DNA of 64,000 nucleotides. It comes from Flavobacteriales bacterium. GTDB lineage: Bacteria > Bacteroidota > Bacteroidia > Flavobacteriales_D > Sanyastnellaceae. Position 1 is the first letter of the stretch. Each line of letters opens with the position of its first letter. The notes under the pieces are model-generated. The model was not told where the DNA came from, ran no database searches, and worked only from the letters and a program-made list of their open reading frames with translations. Both the position numbers and the translations under genes were made by a program. Shown piece after piece: positions 1 to 7,877 of this stretch. The stretch spans positions 62,001 through 126,000 of the forward strand of contig JADKIZ010000006.1 of the NCBI GenBank assembly GCA_016722445.1, given 5' to 3'.

Positions 1-867
1 AAGTTTGGCTGCTTCTGTTTTCAGGAAGCGATTGACCGCATAAGCGGTTGCCAACCAGGAAATCAGCAAGCCAATTGAAAACACGCCTCCGATCAGAATG
101 AGTAAACGTGATTTTTCTTTCATGACTTCAACAATATCGGCAAAATCTTCTCTGAAATAGTACAACACACCAAACAAGACAGCAAGGGCAAATACTGCAG
201 AAATGAATCCATACCACAAGCCTCGTCGGAGAAATGGCTTTTGAATAAACCAACGGGTAGCACCGACGAGTTGCATGCTTTTGATGAGAAAGCGCTGTGA
301 AAAAATTGCGAGTTGGATGGTATTCACAATAAGTACTACAGCAATCACAAGTAAAAGGGCGCCAATAACTACAATGGCCAAACTCCACTTGCTGAGGTTC
401 GCATTCATTTGTTGCAACAAATCTTTTTGATACACCACTTCTCTTACCAAACTATTGTTCTGTAAATCTGTGATGAGGCTATTCAAACCTTCCTGCTGAT
501 TGAATCCCGGGTTGAGGCGAATATCGATTGAAGAAGGTAGAGGATTGTATCCTAAGAAGTCTACGAATTCTTCACCGAGTTCATCCTGCATGATGCGAGC
601 GGCTTCTTCTTTCGAAGTATATTTTGCCGAAGCTGTGAATGACTCTGCTTCCAATTGTTTTTTGAGTTGGAGGACTTCTGTCTCAGAGGCGTCGTCGTTC
701 ATCATCACTTGGATAACGACCTGACCGCGATAATGGTCGGAAAGCGAAACCGCAAGCAATGCTACAGTGAGTAGAATACCCACCATGATCAGAACCAAAG
801 TGATTCCGACAACAGTTGAGAAGGACGAAATTGCGCTTCCGTTAGTTTTGAATAATGATCTTGCCAT
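1..867 (-). CDS. ftsX: Cell division protein FtsX, permease-like (3' end outside window)
   Basis: The reading frame is open from the ATG at 867 to the window edge (289 codons), so the stop lies outside. The translation starts MARSLFKTNG and shows the FtsX layout: a first membrane helix at about residues 18-43, a periplasmic domain to about 160, then three more hydrophobic segments at about 165-190, 215-235 and 257-275. FtsX pairs with the ATPase FtsE in the inner membrane and, in studied bacteria, transmits a signal that activates peptidoglycan hydrolases at the septum. The family is usually about 290-300 residues, so only a few codons should be missing. It lies downstream of the FKBP isomerase on the same strand with a gap of about 90 bases. 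ABC-type FtsX domains occur in other permeases, but the single periplasmic loop and four helices favour FtsX itself. Confidence 0.88.
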   Translation of the reverse strand, partial: MARSLFKTNGSAISSFSTVVGITLVLIMVGILLTVALLAVSLSDHYRGQVVIQVMMNDDASETEVLQLKKQLEAESFTASAKYTSKEEAARIMQDELGEEFVDFLGYNPLPSSIDIRLNPGFNQQEGLNSLITDLQNNSLVREVVYQKDLLQQMNANLSKWSLAIVVIGALLLVIAVVLIVNTIQLAIFSQRFLIKSMQLVGATRWFIQKPFLRRGLWYGFISAVFALAVLFGVLYYFREDFADIVEVMKEKSRLLILIGGVFSIGLLISWLATAYAVNRFLKTEAAKL

Positions 868-960
868 CTTCTGTCTGCGAAGAAAACATGAATTCACCGA
901 GAACTGAACGCAGAATCAAGTGCGTTGTCAACAGGGCATGACTGATTTTGTGAGTTCCGC

Positions 961-1407
961 TTAAGAAACGGAGACTACTTCACCTTCAAAGTAAAGATCT
1001 TCACCAGCCAGAGGGTGGTTGAAATCGAGCACGATAGAGTTGAGTTTTACCTCGCATACCACGCCCTCCACAACTTCACCATCAGGAGTTTCCATCGGCA
1101 CGATTTCGCCTTCTTCAAAAATTTCCTCATTGAGTTCACCATCCTCGATGAAATCGCTTTTTGGAAATTCGACAAAGAGTTTTTCGTCTTCTTCACCATA
1201 GGCGTCTAGGGCCTTGATGCTCACGGTGAATTTTTCGCCGGCCTGTAGACCCATCAGCGCTTCTTCAAATTTCGGAATCATGGGGTCATCACCCATAACA
1301 AATTCCATGGGTTCTTCCTGGCGGGTTTCTTCGATAAGTTCACCCTCAGGACCGTCCGAATGCAGTTTATAATGAAGGGCGATTTTTGAGCCTTTTGCGA
1401 TTTTCAT
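961..1407 (-). CDS. FKBP-type peptidyl-prolyl cis-trans isomerase, SlyD-like
   Basis: The 148-residue product catalyses proline isomerisation and probably acts as a folding helper in the cytoplasm, since no signal peptide is visible. It starts MKIAKGSKIALHYKL, the standard opening of SlyD-type FKBPs. It keeps the split FKBP domain with the insert-in-flap arrangement: the flap begins near 'GDDPMIPKFEEALMG', and the segment 'VEGVVCEVKLNSIVLDFNHP' ends with the N-H-P-L-A-G signature typical of the family. The histidine-rich metal-binding tail of E. coli SlyD is absent. A frame extension upstream to 1431 exists, but the conserved family start is the ATG at 1407. Confidence 0.88.
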   Translation of the reverse strand: MKIAKGSKIALHYKLHSDGPEGELIEETRQEEPMEFVMGDDPMIPKFEEALMGLQAGEKFTVSIKALDAYGEEDEKLFVEFPKSDFIEDGELNEEIFEEGEIVPMETPDGEVVEGVVCEVKLNSIVLDFNHPLAGEDLYFEGEVVSVS

Positions 1408-1570
1408 TTCGATAAACAATTGGGGCCGCAAGTTGCGAATGAAGTGGTGTGTTTTGGCAAAAAATTATGGATCATTTATTCTATAGGATATTTCATAAAC
1501 ACATAACAGGAATTTTTTATGCGGATCGAACCGGGTTTACATTGCGCATTGAATCAAAGAAGGATCGTCT

Positions 1571-2739
1571 ATGCGTTTACTTAAAATACTTCTCAAAGGC
1601 GTTGCGGCATTGCTGTTGCTCGCTGTAGTGGCGTTGTATGTTTCTGGCAACAGTCATGTATTACGCGGGGTACGTTGTACTTATTTGGTGGGAAAATCCA
1701 AGCCTGACATAGACGATATGCCCTATTTCGATGTGAGTAAAATTTCGGCATCGAATCCAATGGCCTGGCCCGTACATCAGAAGTACAACCTAGGCAAAAT
1801 ACCTTCTGAATACATGCCAGAGTTGGATTCACTCGGCACCACGGCATTTCTTGTATTCAGACATGATTCACTTCTATTCGAACAGTATTGGAGAAAATTC
1901 GATGAACACACGGTTTGTAACTCGTTTTCTGTGGCAAAAAGTTTCACAGCCATGTTGATTGGTAAGGCCATCGATGATGGATTTATAAAAAACATGGATC
2001 AACCTGTTGGAGATTTTATTCCTGAATTTAAAGAAGGAAAAATGCAACATTGACTATCCGACAATTGATGCAAATGGCAAGCGGAATTCCTTTTGGAGAA
2101 AGTTATAGCAGCCCGTTTGGATTTATGGCGAAAGCCTATTATGGCGATGAATTGACAGAAGAAACCATGAAATTTCGTGTGGAGAAGGAGCCAGGCACGT
2201 TCTGGACTTATGAGGGTGGCAATACCATTTTGTTGGGATTGATCCTGAAGAATGCCACAGGAAAGACACCGAGCGATTATTTCGCTGAAAGTTTTTGGGG
2301 ACCAATGAATGCAGCTGATCACGCATACTGGAATCTCGATCATGAAGGAGGGTTGGAAAAAACGTTCACTGGATTTTATGCCACAGCGAGAGATTTCGCA
2401 CGAATTGGAAAGCTTTATATGCACCATGGTGTCTGGAATGGCGACACTTTGTTGTCTCCCGATTTTGTAGATGCATGCCTACAGCCAAACATGATTCCGG
2501 ATGTTGATGGAGAACCTTGTTATTGGTACGGCCTGCACTGGTGGTTGGGAGAACAAAATGGGCAGAAGTTTTTCTCCTGTCGTGGATTGCGAGGACAATA
2601 TATTGTAGGTATTCCTGACGCGGGATTGGTGATTGTGAGATTAGGACACCTTCAACGCAAAGACAGAACAGCGCACATGCCTCCCGATCTATTCATGTAT
2701 ATGGATATAGCCAGATCAATTGCCGCGCAAACCAACTAA
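1571..2739 (+). pseudogene. Serine hydrolase (class C beta-lactamase-like), frameshifted by one missing base
   Basis: Two adjacent frames (1571-2053 and 2050-2739) together encode one protein of the beta-lactamase/transpeptidase-like serine hydrolase family. Adding a single T after the CAT codon near 2050 joins '...GKMQH' to 'LTIRQLMQMASG', a classic junction in this family, and gives 389 residues. The N-terminus is a membrane anchor or signal (residues 5-25). The nucleophile motif S-x-x-K is visible as S120-VAK123, and the second half has a Y-x-x-G-N segment (WTYEGGNTILLG) where the active-site tyrosine region is expected. The substrate is unknown; relatives are esterases, amidases and peptidases. 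It is either a sequencing indel or a real loss-of-function mutation. The next gene starts 5 bases after its stop, suggesting co-transcription. Confidence 0.85.
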
Positions 2740-2744
2740 TTGAC

Positions 2745-3149
2745 ATGAAAAAGGACCTCAACATAGAAGAAGTGAAGGACATAGCCATTGCTATGGTGCC
2801 CGATCAACCCGAGTCGGCATCTACTGAATGGTCAGTTTATTTTGTAAACTTGAAATCAGTTACGGTAAGTAATGTGTTGATTAACGCAGAAGCACGAGGA
2901 ATGGTCGGTGGAGAAGAAAAACACACGGCCACGTTGCGTTTTTTTCTGAAAGATGTCGAAGCAAATAGCTTCAAGAAATTCGAATTGATTTTTCCTGACA
3001 CGTTTGCTTTGAATAATCAGTATTGGGTGAGCTTCTATGAAGACGGGAAAATATTTGACAAGAAGTACATTTTTGCAGCGAACACCATCAGCCAGGACAG
3101 GATGGTTATGATTCCGCTGCTCAACAAGCCGGGGGTGATGGTTCACTGA
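2745..3149 (+). CDS. Conserved hypothetical protein, 134 aa
   Basis: A soluble, probably cytoplasmic protein with no signal peptide or membrane segment. It starts MKKDLNIEEVKDI and has a central region of alternating hydrophobic and polar residues consistent with a beta-sandwich ('WSVYFVNLKSVTVSNVLI', then 'GEEKHTATLRFFLKDV'). I do not recognise a named domain. It begins 5 bases after the serine hydrolase stop and is followed closely by the exonuclease gene, so the three probably form one transcript. Codon use resembles its neighbours. Confidence 0.75.
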   Translation: MKKDLNIEEVKDIAIAMVPDQPESASTEWSVYFVNLKSVTVSNVLINAEARGMVGGEEKHTATLRFFLKDVEANSFKKFELIFPDTFALNNQYWVSFYEDGKIFDKKYIFAANTISQDRMVMIPLLNKPGVMVH

Positions 3150-3190
3150 TTGCCGGTTGGAGATTATTTGACACAAACCTTTAACGTAAT

Positions 3191-3916
3191 ATGTTACAAA
3201 ACCTCAAACCAGAAGAGGTATTGTTTCTTGATATCGAAACAGTATCTGCACACAGAACCATTAAAGAACTTTCCGCATATGAGCAATCATTGTGGGAAGA
3301 AAAATCCAGATTCACGAGGGAGCGAAAGCAACTTAGTCTTGACGAAAGTTACCTCGAAGCCGGAATACATGCCGAGTTCGGCAAGATCATTTGTATCTCA
3401 GTCGGGTTTTTCAAATCACAAAAAGGATCGAGGGAATTTCGGACGCATTCATTTTTTGGCCACGATGAAGCAAAGTTGTTGAATGAGTTTGCTGATCTAC
3501 TGAAGAAACATGGCCGTAAGTCATTTCGGTTGTTGTGTGCTCACAATGGAAAGGAATTCGATTTTCCCTATATCGGACGACGCATGTTAATCAACGGAAT
3601 TGTTTTGCCGGATATGCTTGATTTGGCCGGAAAGAAGCCATGGGAGACGCCTCATCTTGATACCATGGAGCTTTGGAAGTTTGGAGATTATAAGCATTAC
3701 ACCTCATTAAAATTGCTTGCGCACATATTCGGGATACCGACTCCAAAAGACGACATCGATGGAAGTCAGGTACATGACGTCTATTATGAAAACAACGATC
3801 TAAACCGAATTGAAGTGTATTGCAGGAAAGATGTTGTCACAGTCGCCCAATTGTTTCTTGCTTTTCGCGGAGAACCATTGTTGGTCCAGGAAGAATTGTT
3901 GATGGAAACAGCATAA
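3191..3916 (+). CDS. Predicted 3'-5' exonuclease, PolB-exonuclease-like (DEDDy)
   Basis: The 241-residue protein matches the family of stand-alone exonucleases related to the proofreading domain of family B DNA polymerases. The DEDDy metal-binding residues are visible: D14 and E16 in 'LFLDIETV', D124 in 'CAHNGKEFDFPYI', and Y210/D214 in 'VYCRKDVVTVAQL'. It should therefore hydrolyse DNA from 3' ends with two metal ions; the physiological role of the family is unclear. The polymerase module is absent, as is normal for these proteins. It is the last gene before a bidirectional hairpin terminator shared with the convergent barrel gene. Confidence 0.88.
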   Translation: MLQNLKPEEVLFLDIETVSAHRTIKELSAYEQSLWEEKSRFTRERKQLSLDESYLEAGIHAEFGKIICISVGFFKSQKGSREFRTHSFFGHDEAKLLNEFADLLKKHGRKSFRLLCAHNGKEFDFPYIGRRMLINGIVLPDMLDLAGKKPWETPHLDTMELWKFGDYKHYTSLKLLAHIFGIPTPKDDIDGSQVHDVYYENNDLNRIEVYCRKDVVTVAQLFLAFRGEPLLVQEELLMETA

Positions 3917-3944
3917 AAACAATGGCCTCCGCAAGGGAGGCCAT
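3915..3944 (-). terminator. Bidirectional hairpin terminator
   Basis: A perfect 9-bp stem (ATGGCCTCC at 3922-3930 with GGAGGCCAT at 3936-3944) closes a 5-base loop between convergent genes. On the minus strand the stem is followed by TTGTTTTTATG, a U-rich tract, so termination of the outer-membrane gene at 4019 is the better-supported function. It may also stop the plus-strand exonuclease transcript. Confidence 0.75.
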
Positions 3945-4018
3945 CGTTGAAAAAACCTTCGTTTTGTAATCGCCTGTCCGGATTGTCTACGAAGTACGAC
4001 AACCGAATATTTTCATGG

Positions 4019-4843
4019 TTAGAAGGGAACGAGTTGAAGACCTACAGTCACAGGATAAACTTCTGGTCCTTTGTCTTTCTGGAAAAGCGGGGTAAGCCCA
4101 TATGTTGCGAAGACCGTGAAATTTCTGTATCCAACGCGAGCTGTAGCGTCAAGTGTGAATGGCGACAGGTTGTAATCTGCTTTGTTGCGGTATTCGTTTT
4201 TTTCACCGCCATTTTCCCATTTCTGTTTGGTGATACTTCCCATTTTCCATCCACCGATTACACCGGCAGCAATGTGGAAGCACTTGTCATTGTCTTTGCT
4301 GGTATTGATTTCCAGTATCAACGGCACGTTCACATACGACGCACGAAGTTTGTTTTTAGAAAAGTCCATGATGCTATCTGGTATGGTAACAGCATATGTT
4401 GCAGAGCTATCGACTGTTTGAACGCGAACATTGTTTTTCAGGCCATAGCTGTTATAAGTGAGCCCGGCGCCGACAATGAGGCCAACATAGTCTTTGTAGA
4501 AGCGAATTTTTTCTTCGAAAATGTTGAATCTCCAGCTAAAAGAACGGCTGTAATCAAGGTCTAGCCACTGAGAAGCGGAATCCATTGTCATGCTGCCACT
4601 TTTGGTCAGAAGCATATTTACACCGACATCAATACCATCCCAATGTGTGAGGGTGTTTTTATCGTCCGAATCGTCGACAACGGTATCGTTTACACTGAGG
4701 TTCAGGGTATCATTGGTAGATTTTGGTTCAATTACCAGAATCTGTTTATCGCCCAACATGATGTTGGTAGTGTCTGATTCTGTCTGCGCAAAACCGATGA
4801 AGGAAGTCAGGATTGCGGCGATGGTCATACTCAGCGTTTTCAT
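4019..4843 (-). CDS. Outer-membrane beta-barrel protein, PorT-like family
   Basis: The 274-residue protein has a signal peptide (MKTLSMTIAAILTSFIGFAQ, cleavage after FAQ). An acidic, Thr/Asp-rich stretch of about 60 residues follows. The rest is a run of amphipathic strands typical of small Bacteroidota beta-barrels: 'GVNMLLTKSGSM', 'YVGLIVGAGLTYNSYGLKN', 'RASYVNVPLILEINT', 'FTLDATARVGYRNFTVFATYGLTPLF'. It ends in a C-terminal aromatic residue (VPF), common in barrels. No ligand or function can be assigned. It converges on the exonuclease gene and shares the terminator at 3915-3944. Confidence 0.8.
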   Translation of the reverse strand: MKTLSMTIAAILTSFIGFAQTESDTTNIMLGDKQILVIEPKSTNDTLNLSVNDTVVDDSDDKNTLTHWDGIDVGVNMLLTKSGSMTMDSASQWLDLDYSRSFSWRFNIFEEKIRFYKDYVGLIVGAGLTYNSYGLKNNVRVQTVDSSATYAVTIPDSIMDFSKNKLRASYVNVPLILEINTSKDNDKCFHIAAGVIGGWKMGSITKQKWENGGEKNEYRNKADYNLSPFTLDATARVGYRNFTVFATYGLTPLFQKDKGPEVYPVTVGLQLVPF

Positions 4844-5142
4844 AATTCTTGTTTTTTTGGAGTAATATTATTTTTTCGTGCTTTTCAGGAGTAGGACGAC
4901 TGTAAATCGACTTAGTTACAGCATCCGCAAAAAAAATTGAGTGAGATGTGATCTGTTGCTTTTGTTCGTGGCCAATACACTTATTCATACGAGTCTCCAC
5001 TACCTGATTTTGACGTTTTCCCTTCCGAATTACCGCTTAACAAAATTTCTAACCATTTGTGAAATGTGCAGGGGGTGACCCTACTTCTATATGTAACTTC
5101 ACGCGGTGTTGAAACGTCACACCTGAAGAACCACACTACCCG

Positions 5143-5478
5143 ATGAAATGGAACAGGTCACATATGGTACTCGTTGCTATGTTTTTCATGGCCTCGCTCA
5201 CTGTATTGGCTTCAGGGCAATCGGTAGTCCAGGAGAAAAACCGGAAAGTGATTGAAAAAAACATTCCGGGTGAACAAGAGCCCAATCTTGATGGTGTGGT
5301 GGAAGTAAGCTTTAAAATTGATCAGTTAGGGAAAGTTCAGATATTGAACATCAATTCTACAAGCCCTCAACTTTCTGAATATGTCATCAAGAAACTTTCG
5401 AAGATCCAGCTGTCGGAAGGAAACACTCAAGTAGGTAAGGTGATCAAATACCGTTTCGTATTCAAGAAACAAGCCTGA
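5143..5478 (+). CDS. Small secreted protein, TonB C-terminal-like fold, copy 1 of 3
   Basis: The 111-residue protein has a signal peptide ending near LASGQS and a compact mature domain of about 85 residues. The pattern 'GVVEVSFKIDQLGKVQILNIN...LSEYVIKKLSKIQL...GKVIKYRFVFKKQA' resembles the beta-alpha-beta C-terminal domain of TonB-type energy transducers, but there is no retained membrane anchor and no proline-rich spacer. It should be a free periplasmic or exported mini-protein. It is the first of three paralogues on this strand (next at 5764 and 6370), which share the ending G-x-[IV]-[FI]-x-[FY]-R-F. Function is unknown and the TonB relation is inferred from pattern only. Confidence 0.75.
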   Translation: MKWNRSHMVLVAMFFMASLTVLASGQSVVQEKNRKVIEKNIPGEQEPNLDGVVEVSFKIDQLGKVQILNINSTSPQLSEYVIKKLSKIQLSEGNTQVGKVIKYRFVFKKQA

Positions 5479-5763
5479 TAAGGATTGAATTGACGTGGCG
5501 ATCTGATTTGGTAAAAGCCATTGTATAAAAATTCCACACATTTTATTCTGAAATGACTTTATTGAACACTTCCTTATCTATGTTTTTCAGATGCTGTCGC
5601 AAGTCTTATTCGAATAAAGTACTCACCATTCTTAGCTCTTTACATCTATCGTTTCGGTGCGCGTCGATTGTGTATTGAATTTTTTAAAGAATTTTTTCAA
5701 TTCGCTTGTAACAAATATTGATTCGAGTTCGCCCTATGTTCAAATCAGTAAAAAACCAAAACA

Positions 5764-6129
5764 ATGAAAGCACTCGCCATCACCCTCGTTATGTTGATCA
5801 CCGTTTTTCAATCACAAGCTGGGGTATTCTCCACTGAAAAGAGAAAACCAAAAGACGTGAGCAAAGAACAAACCGTGAAAAACGCTTTGGATAAACAAGT
5901 GAACCGTCACATCTATTACCCATCACAAGGTGAGTCAATGGAAGGCAAGGCGGACGTGATGTTGCAAATGATGCCGGAAGGAGATGTTCAAGTTGTTTTA
6001 ATTCAAACAGCCAATCCCCTGATGAAAAAATTCATCGAAAGACAAGTGAGAAAAATGAAAGTTGACAAACAAGACGCTATATCTGGGCAAATCTTTAAAT
6101 ATCGTTTCGTGTTTGTTGCAAAGAATTAA
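5764..6129 (+). CDS. Small secreted protein, TonB C-terminal-like fold, copy 2 of 3
   Basis: The 121-residue paralogue of the genes at 5143 and 6370 has a signal peptide (MKALAITLVMLITVFQSQAG) and a basic linker. The core 'GKADVMLQMMPEGDVQVVLIQTANPLMKKFIERQVRKMKV...GQIFKYRFVFVAKN' has the same strand-helix-strand arrangement and the same terminal FKYRFVF motif as its neighbours. The start ATG lies in an A-rich context (AAAAAACCAAAACA), the usual Bacteroidota pattern. A hairpin terminator follows at 6172, so copy 3 probably has its own promoter. Copies 1 and 2 are separated by 285 bases of AT-rich DNA in which no gene is seen. Confidence 0.75.
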   Translation: MKALAITLVMLITVFQSQAGVFSTEKRKPKDVSKEQTVKNALDKQVNRHIYYPSQGESMEGKADVMLQMMPEGDVQVVLIQTANPLMKKFIERQVRKMKVDKQDAISGQIFKYRFVFVAKN

Positions 6130-6171
6130 TCTGGCAAGTAGTAATCAATATACAGGTCTAAGAAAACAGAG

Positions 6172-6201
6172 GCCGCGGATAAAAAGTTATCTGCGGCTTT
6201 T
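6172..6201 (+). terminator. Rho-independent terminator after copy 2
   Basis: An 11-bp stem with one G-U pair (GCCGCGGATAA at 6172-6182, TTATCTGCGGC at 6187-6197) with a 4-base loop is followed by TTTT and a further U-rich stretch. It lies 43 bases after the stop of the gene at 5764. Confidence 0.82.
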
Positions 6202-6369
6202 GTGTTTTTAGTCATTTACGATTCTCATGAACAGGATTTATTCGTGATTATGAAATCACAGTTAACACTCTTCAACAAATCCTTCACGTTTATTCAATGA
6301 TTAGATTGTAACCGCTTCATGTATGCATACGTTTTTTGCACGGAAAAACAAAAACAAAAAACTCAAACC

Positions 6370-6714
6370 ATGAAAGCAACAATTGTATTGCTTATTTCCT
6401 TATTCAGTATGACTTTTTCGAACGCTGCGGATGGTGACGATGTCAACGCTGCAACAAGAACGATTATCGCCACTGCAATCAGCGAACAACTTAGTTATCA
6501 CGACTTGTCTGCATCCTTTCTTCAGGGAATTGCTTTTGCAGAAGTAAAAATTCTTGAGACAGGAAAACTGGAAGTCCTGAATGTAAATGCCGCTACTGCC
6601 GAAGAGCGTGAAATCATTAAATCAAAGATCGAATCCATGAAAGTGGTGGTAAGCGAAGGATTGGCCGGAAAAGTCTTTGCATTTCGTTTCGAGTTCATTC
6701 GCCCAACAGCCTGA
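6370..6714 (+). CDS. Small secreted protein, TonB C-terminal-like fold, copy 3 of 3
   Basis: The 114-residue product starts MKATIVLLISLFSMTFSNAA, a signal peptide. The mature domain 'GIAFAEVKILETGKLEVLNVNAAT...IIKSKIESMKVV...GKVFAFRFEFIRP' shares the strand-helix-strand pattern and the final FxFxFxF-type strand with the genes at 5143 and 5764. The frame is open upstream to 6319, but the start at 6370 is chosen because it begins the signal peptide and follows an A-rich leader. Its stop codon overlaps a possible upstream start of rlmN (ATGA at 6712-6716). Confidence 0.75.
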   Translation: MKATIVLLISLFSMTFSNAADGDDVNAATRTIIATAISEQLSYHDLSASFLQGIAFAEVKILETGKLEVLNVNAATAEEREIIKSKIESMKVVVSEGLAGKVFAFRFEFIRPTA

Positions 6715-6752
6715 TGAATGACTTTTGCTACAAGGTTATCTTTGTAGCGAAA

Positions 6753-7829
6753 ATGACAGGGATAAGAAAGGACATACGAACTATCACCACCGATGAGTTG
6801 GCTGAATTTTTTCTTCAACACGGGGAAAAAAAGTTTCGCGCGAAACAAGTGATGGAGTGGCTTTGGAAGAAGTCGGCAGGAACATTTGAAGAGATGTCCA
6901 ATTTGTCCATCGGCACAAGAGAGTTGCTCGCAGAACATTTTGAGTTAAACAAGATTAAACTCACTGATGAGCAAATCAGTGGGGACAAAACCATCAAATG
7001 CGCATTTGAGGTTGAGCCAGGAAAAATCGTTGAAGGGGTTTTGATTCCCACGACTTCACGGATGACGGCGTGTATTTCCTCTCAGGTTGGCTGTAGTCTT
7101 GCGTGCAAATTCTGCGCGACTGGTCGACTGAAGATGATGCGAAATTTGACAGCAGGTGAAATTTATGATCAGGTTGTTTTTCTGAAAAACGAAGCTGAAT
7201 CCAGATACAACATTCCACTTTCAAATATTGTGTATATGGGCATGGGTGAGCCATTGCTCAACTATAAAAACGTGCTGACCTCGGTTGAGAAAATTACATC
7301 ACCTGAAGGATTGGGAATGTCGCCGCAAAGAATCACCATCAGTACTGCTGGTGTTGCGAAGATGATCAGAAAGCTGGGTGATGATCAGGTAAAATTTAAT
7401 CTTGCTCTTTCTCTACATGCCGCTAATGATGAGAAACGCAACAAGATTATGGAGATCAACGAATCCAATAACCTTGAGACGTTGATGGAAGCGTTGTGTT
7501 ACTATTATGAAAAAACCGGCACACGTGTCACCTTTGAATACATCATATTCAGAGACTTTAACGACTCCATCAAGGATGCACATGAGTTGGCGAATTATTG
7601 TAAGAGTCTACCGGTGAAGATCAACATCATCGAATACAATCCGATCGACGATGGTGAATACCAGCAGGCATCACCGGAACGCGTTGACGCATTCGCTAAA
7701 TTTCTTGAATCCAAAAACCTTATTGTGAATGTTCGTCGCTCACGCGGAAAGGATATTGACGCTGCTTGTGGTCAGTTGGCGAATAAGAATACGGCAATTT
7801 TGAAAGACGAACGAATTTTGAAGCGTTGA
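6753..7829 (+). CDS. rlmN: 23S rRNA (adenine-2503-C2)-methyltransferase RlmN
   Basis: A radical-SAM enzyme that methylates C2 of A2503 in 23S rRNA and, in studied species, A37 of some tRNAs. The 358-residue product has the N-terminal HhH-like RNA-binding region (residues 1-95), the radical-SAM cysteines C114, C118 and C121 in 'CSLACKFCATG', the SAM-binding 'MGMGEPLLNY', and the resolving cysteine in 'DIDAACGQL' near residue 343. The frame extends upstream to 6714, but MTGIRKDIRT at 6753 fits the family length. A TATCTTTG sequence at 6737-6744, a match to the Bacteroidota -7 element, sits just before that start, supporting it; no good -33 element was found. Confidence 0.95.
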   Translation: MTGIRKDIRTITTDELAEFFLQHGEKKFRAKQVMEWLWKKSAGTFEEMSNLSIGTRELLAEHFELNKIKLTDEQISGDKTIKCAFEVEPGKIVEGVLIPTTSRMTACISSQVGCSLACKFCATGRLKMMRNLTAGEIYDQVVFLKNEAESRYNIPLSNIVYMGMGEPLLNYKNVLTSVEKITSPEGLGMSPQRITISTAGVAKMIRKLGDDQVKFNLALSLHAANDEKRNKIMEINESNNLETLMEALCYYYEKTGTRVTFEYIIFRDFNDSIKDAHELANYCKSLPVKINIIEYNPIDDGEYQQASPERVDAFAKFLESKNLIVNVRRSRGKDIDAACGQLANKNTAILKDERILKR

Positions 7830-7877
7830 TTGTATTCTGAAAAGTGATCTTACCTTGGCGACCTTCTATTTCGCCAA

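Noticed and set aside
2050..2739. An independent gene starting at the ATG at 2050
   Set aside because: The protein begins in the middle of the hydrolase fold and continues the upstream frame exactly when one base is added.
3150..3482. ORF overlapping the exonuclease gene
   Set aside because: It lies in another frame of a gene with clear DEDDy motifs and has no recognisable domain of its own.
4844..5142. tRNA or small RNA in the AT-rich gap
   Set aside because: No cloverleaf, no T-loop consensus; only a weak 6-bp hairpin at 4900-4921.
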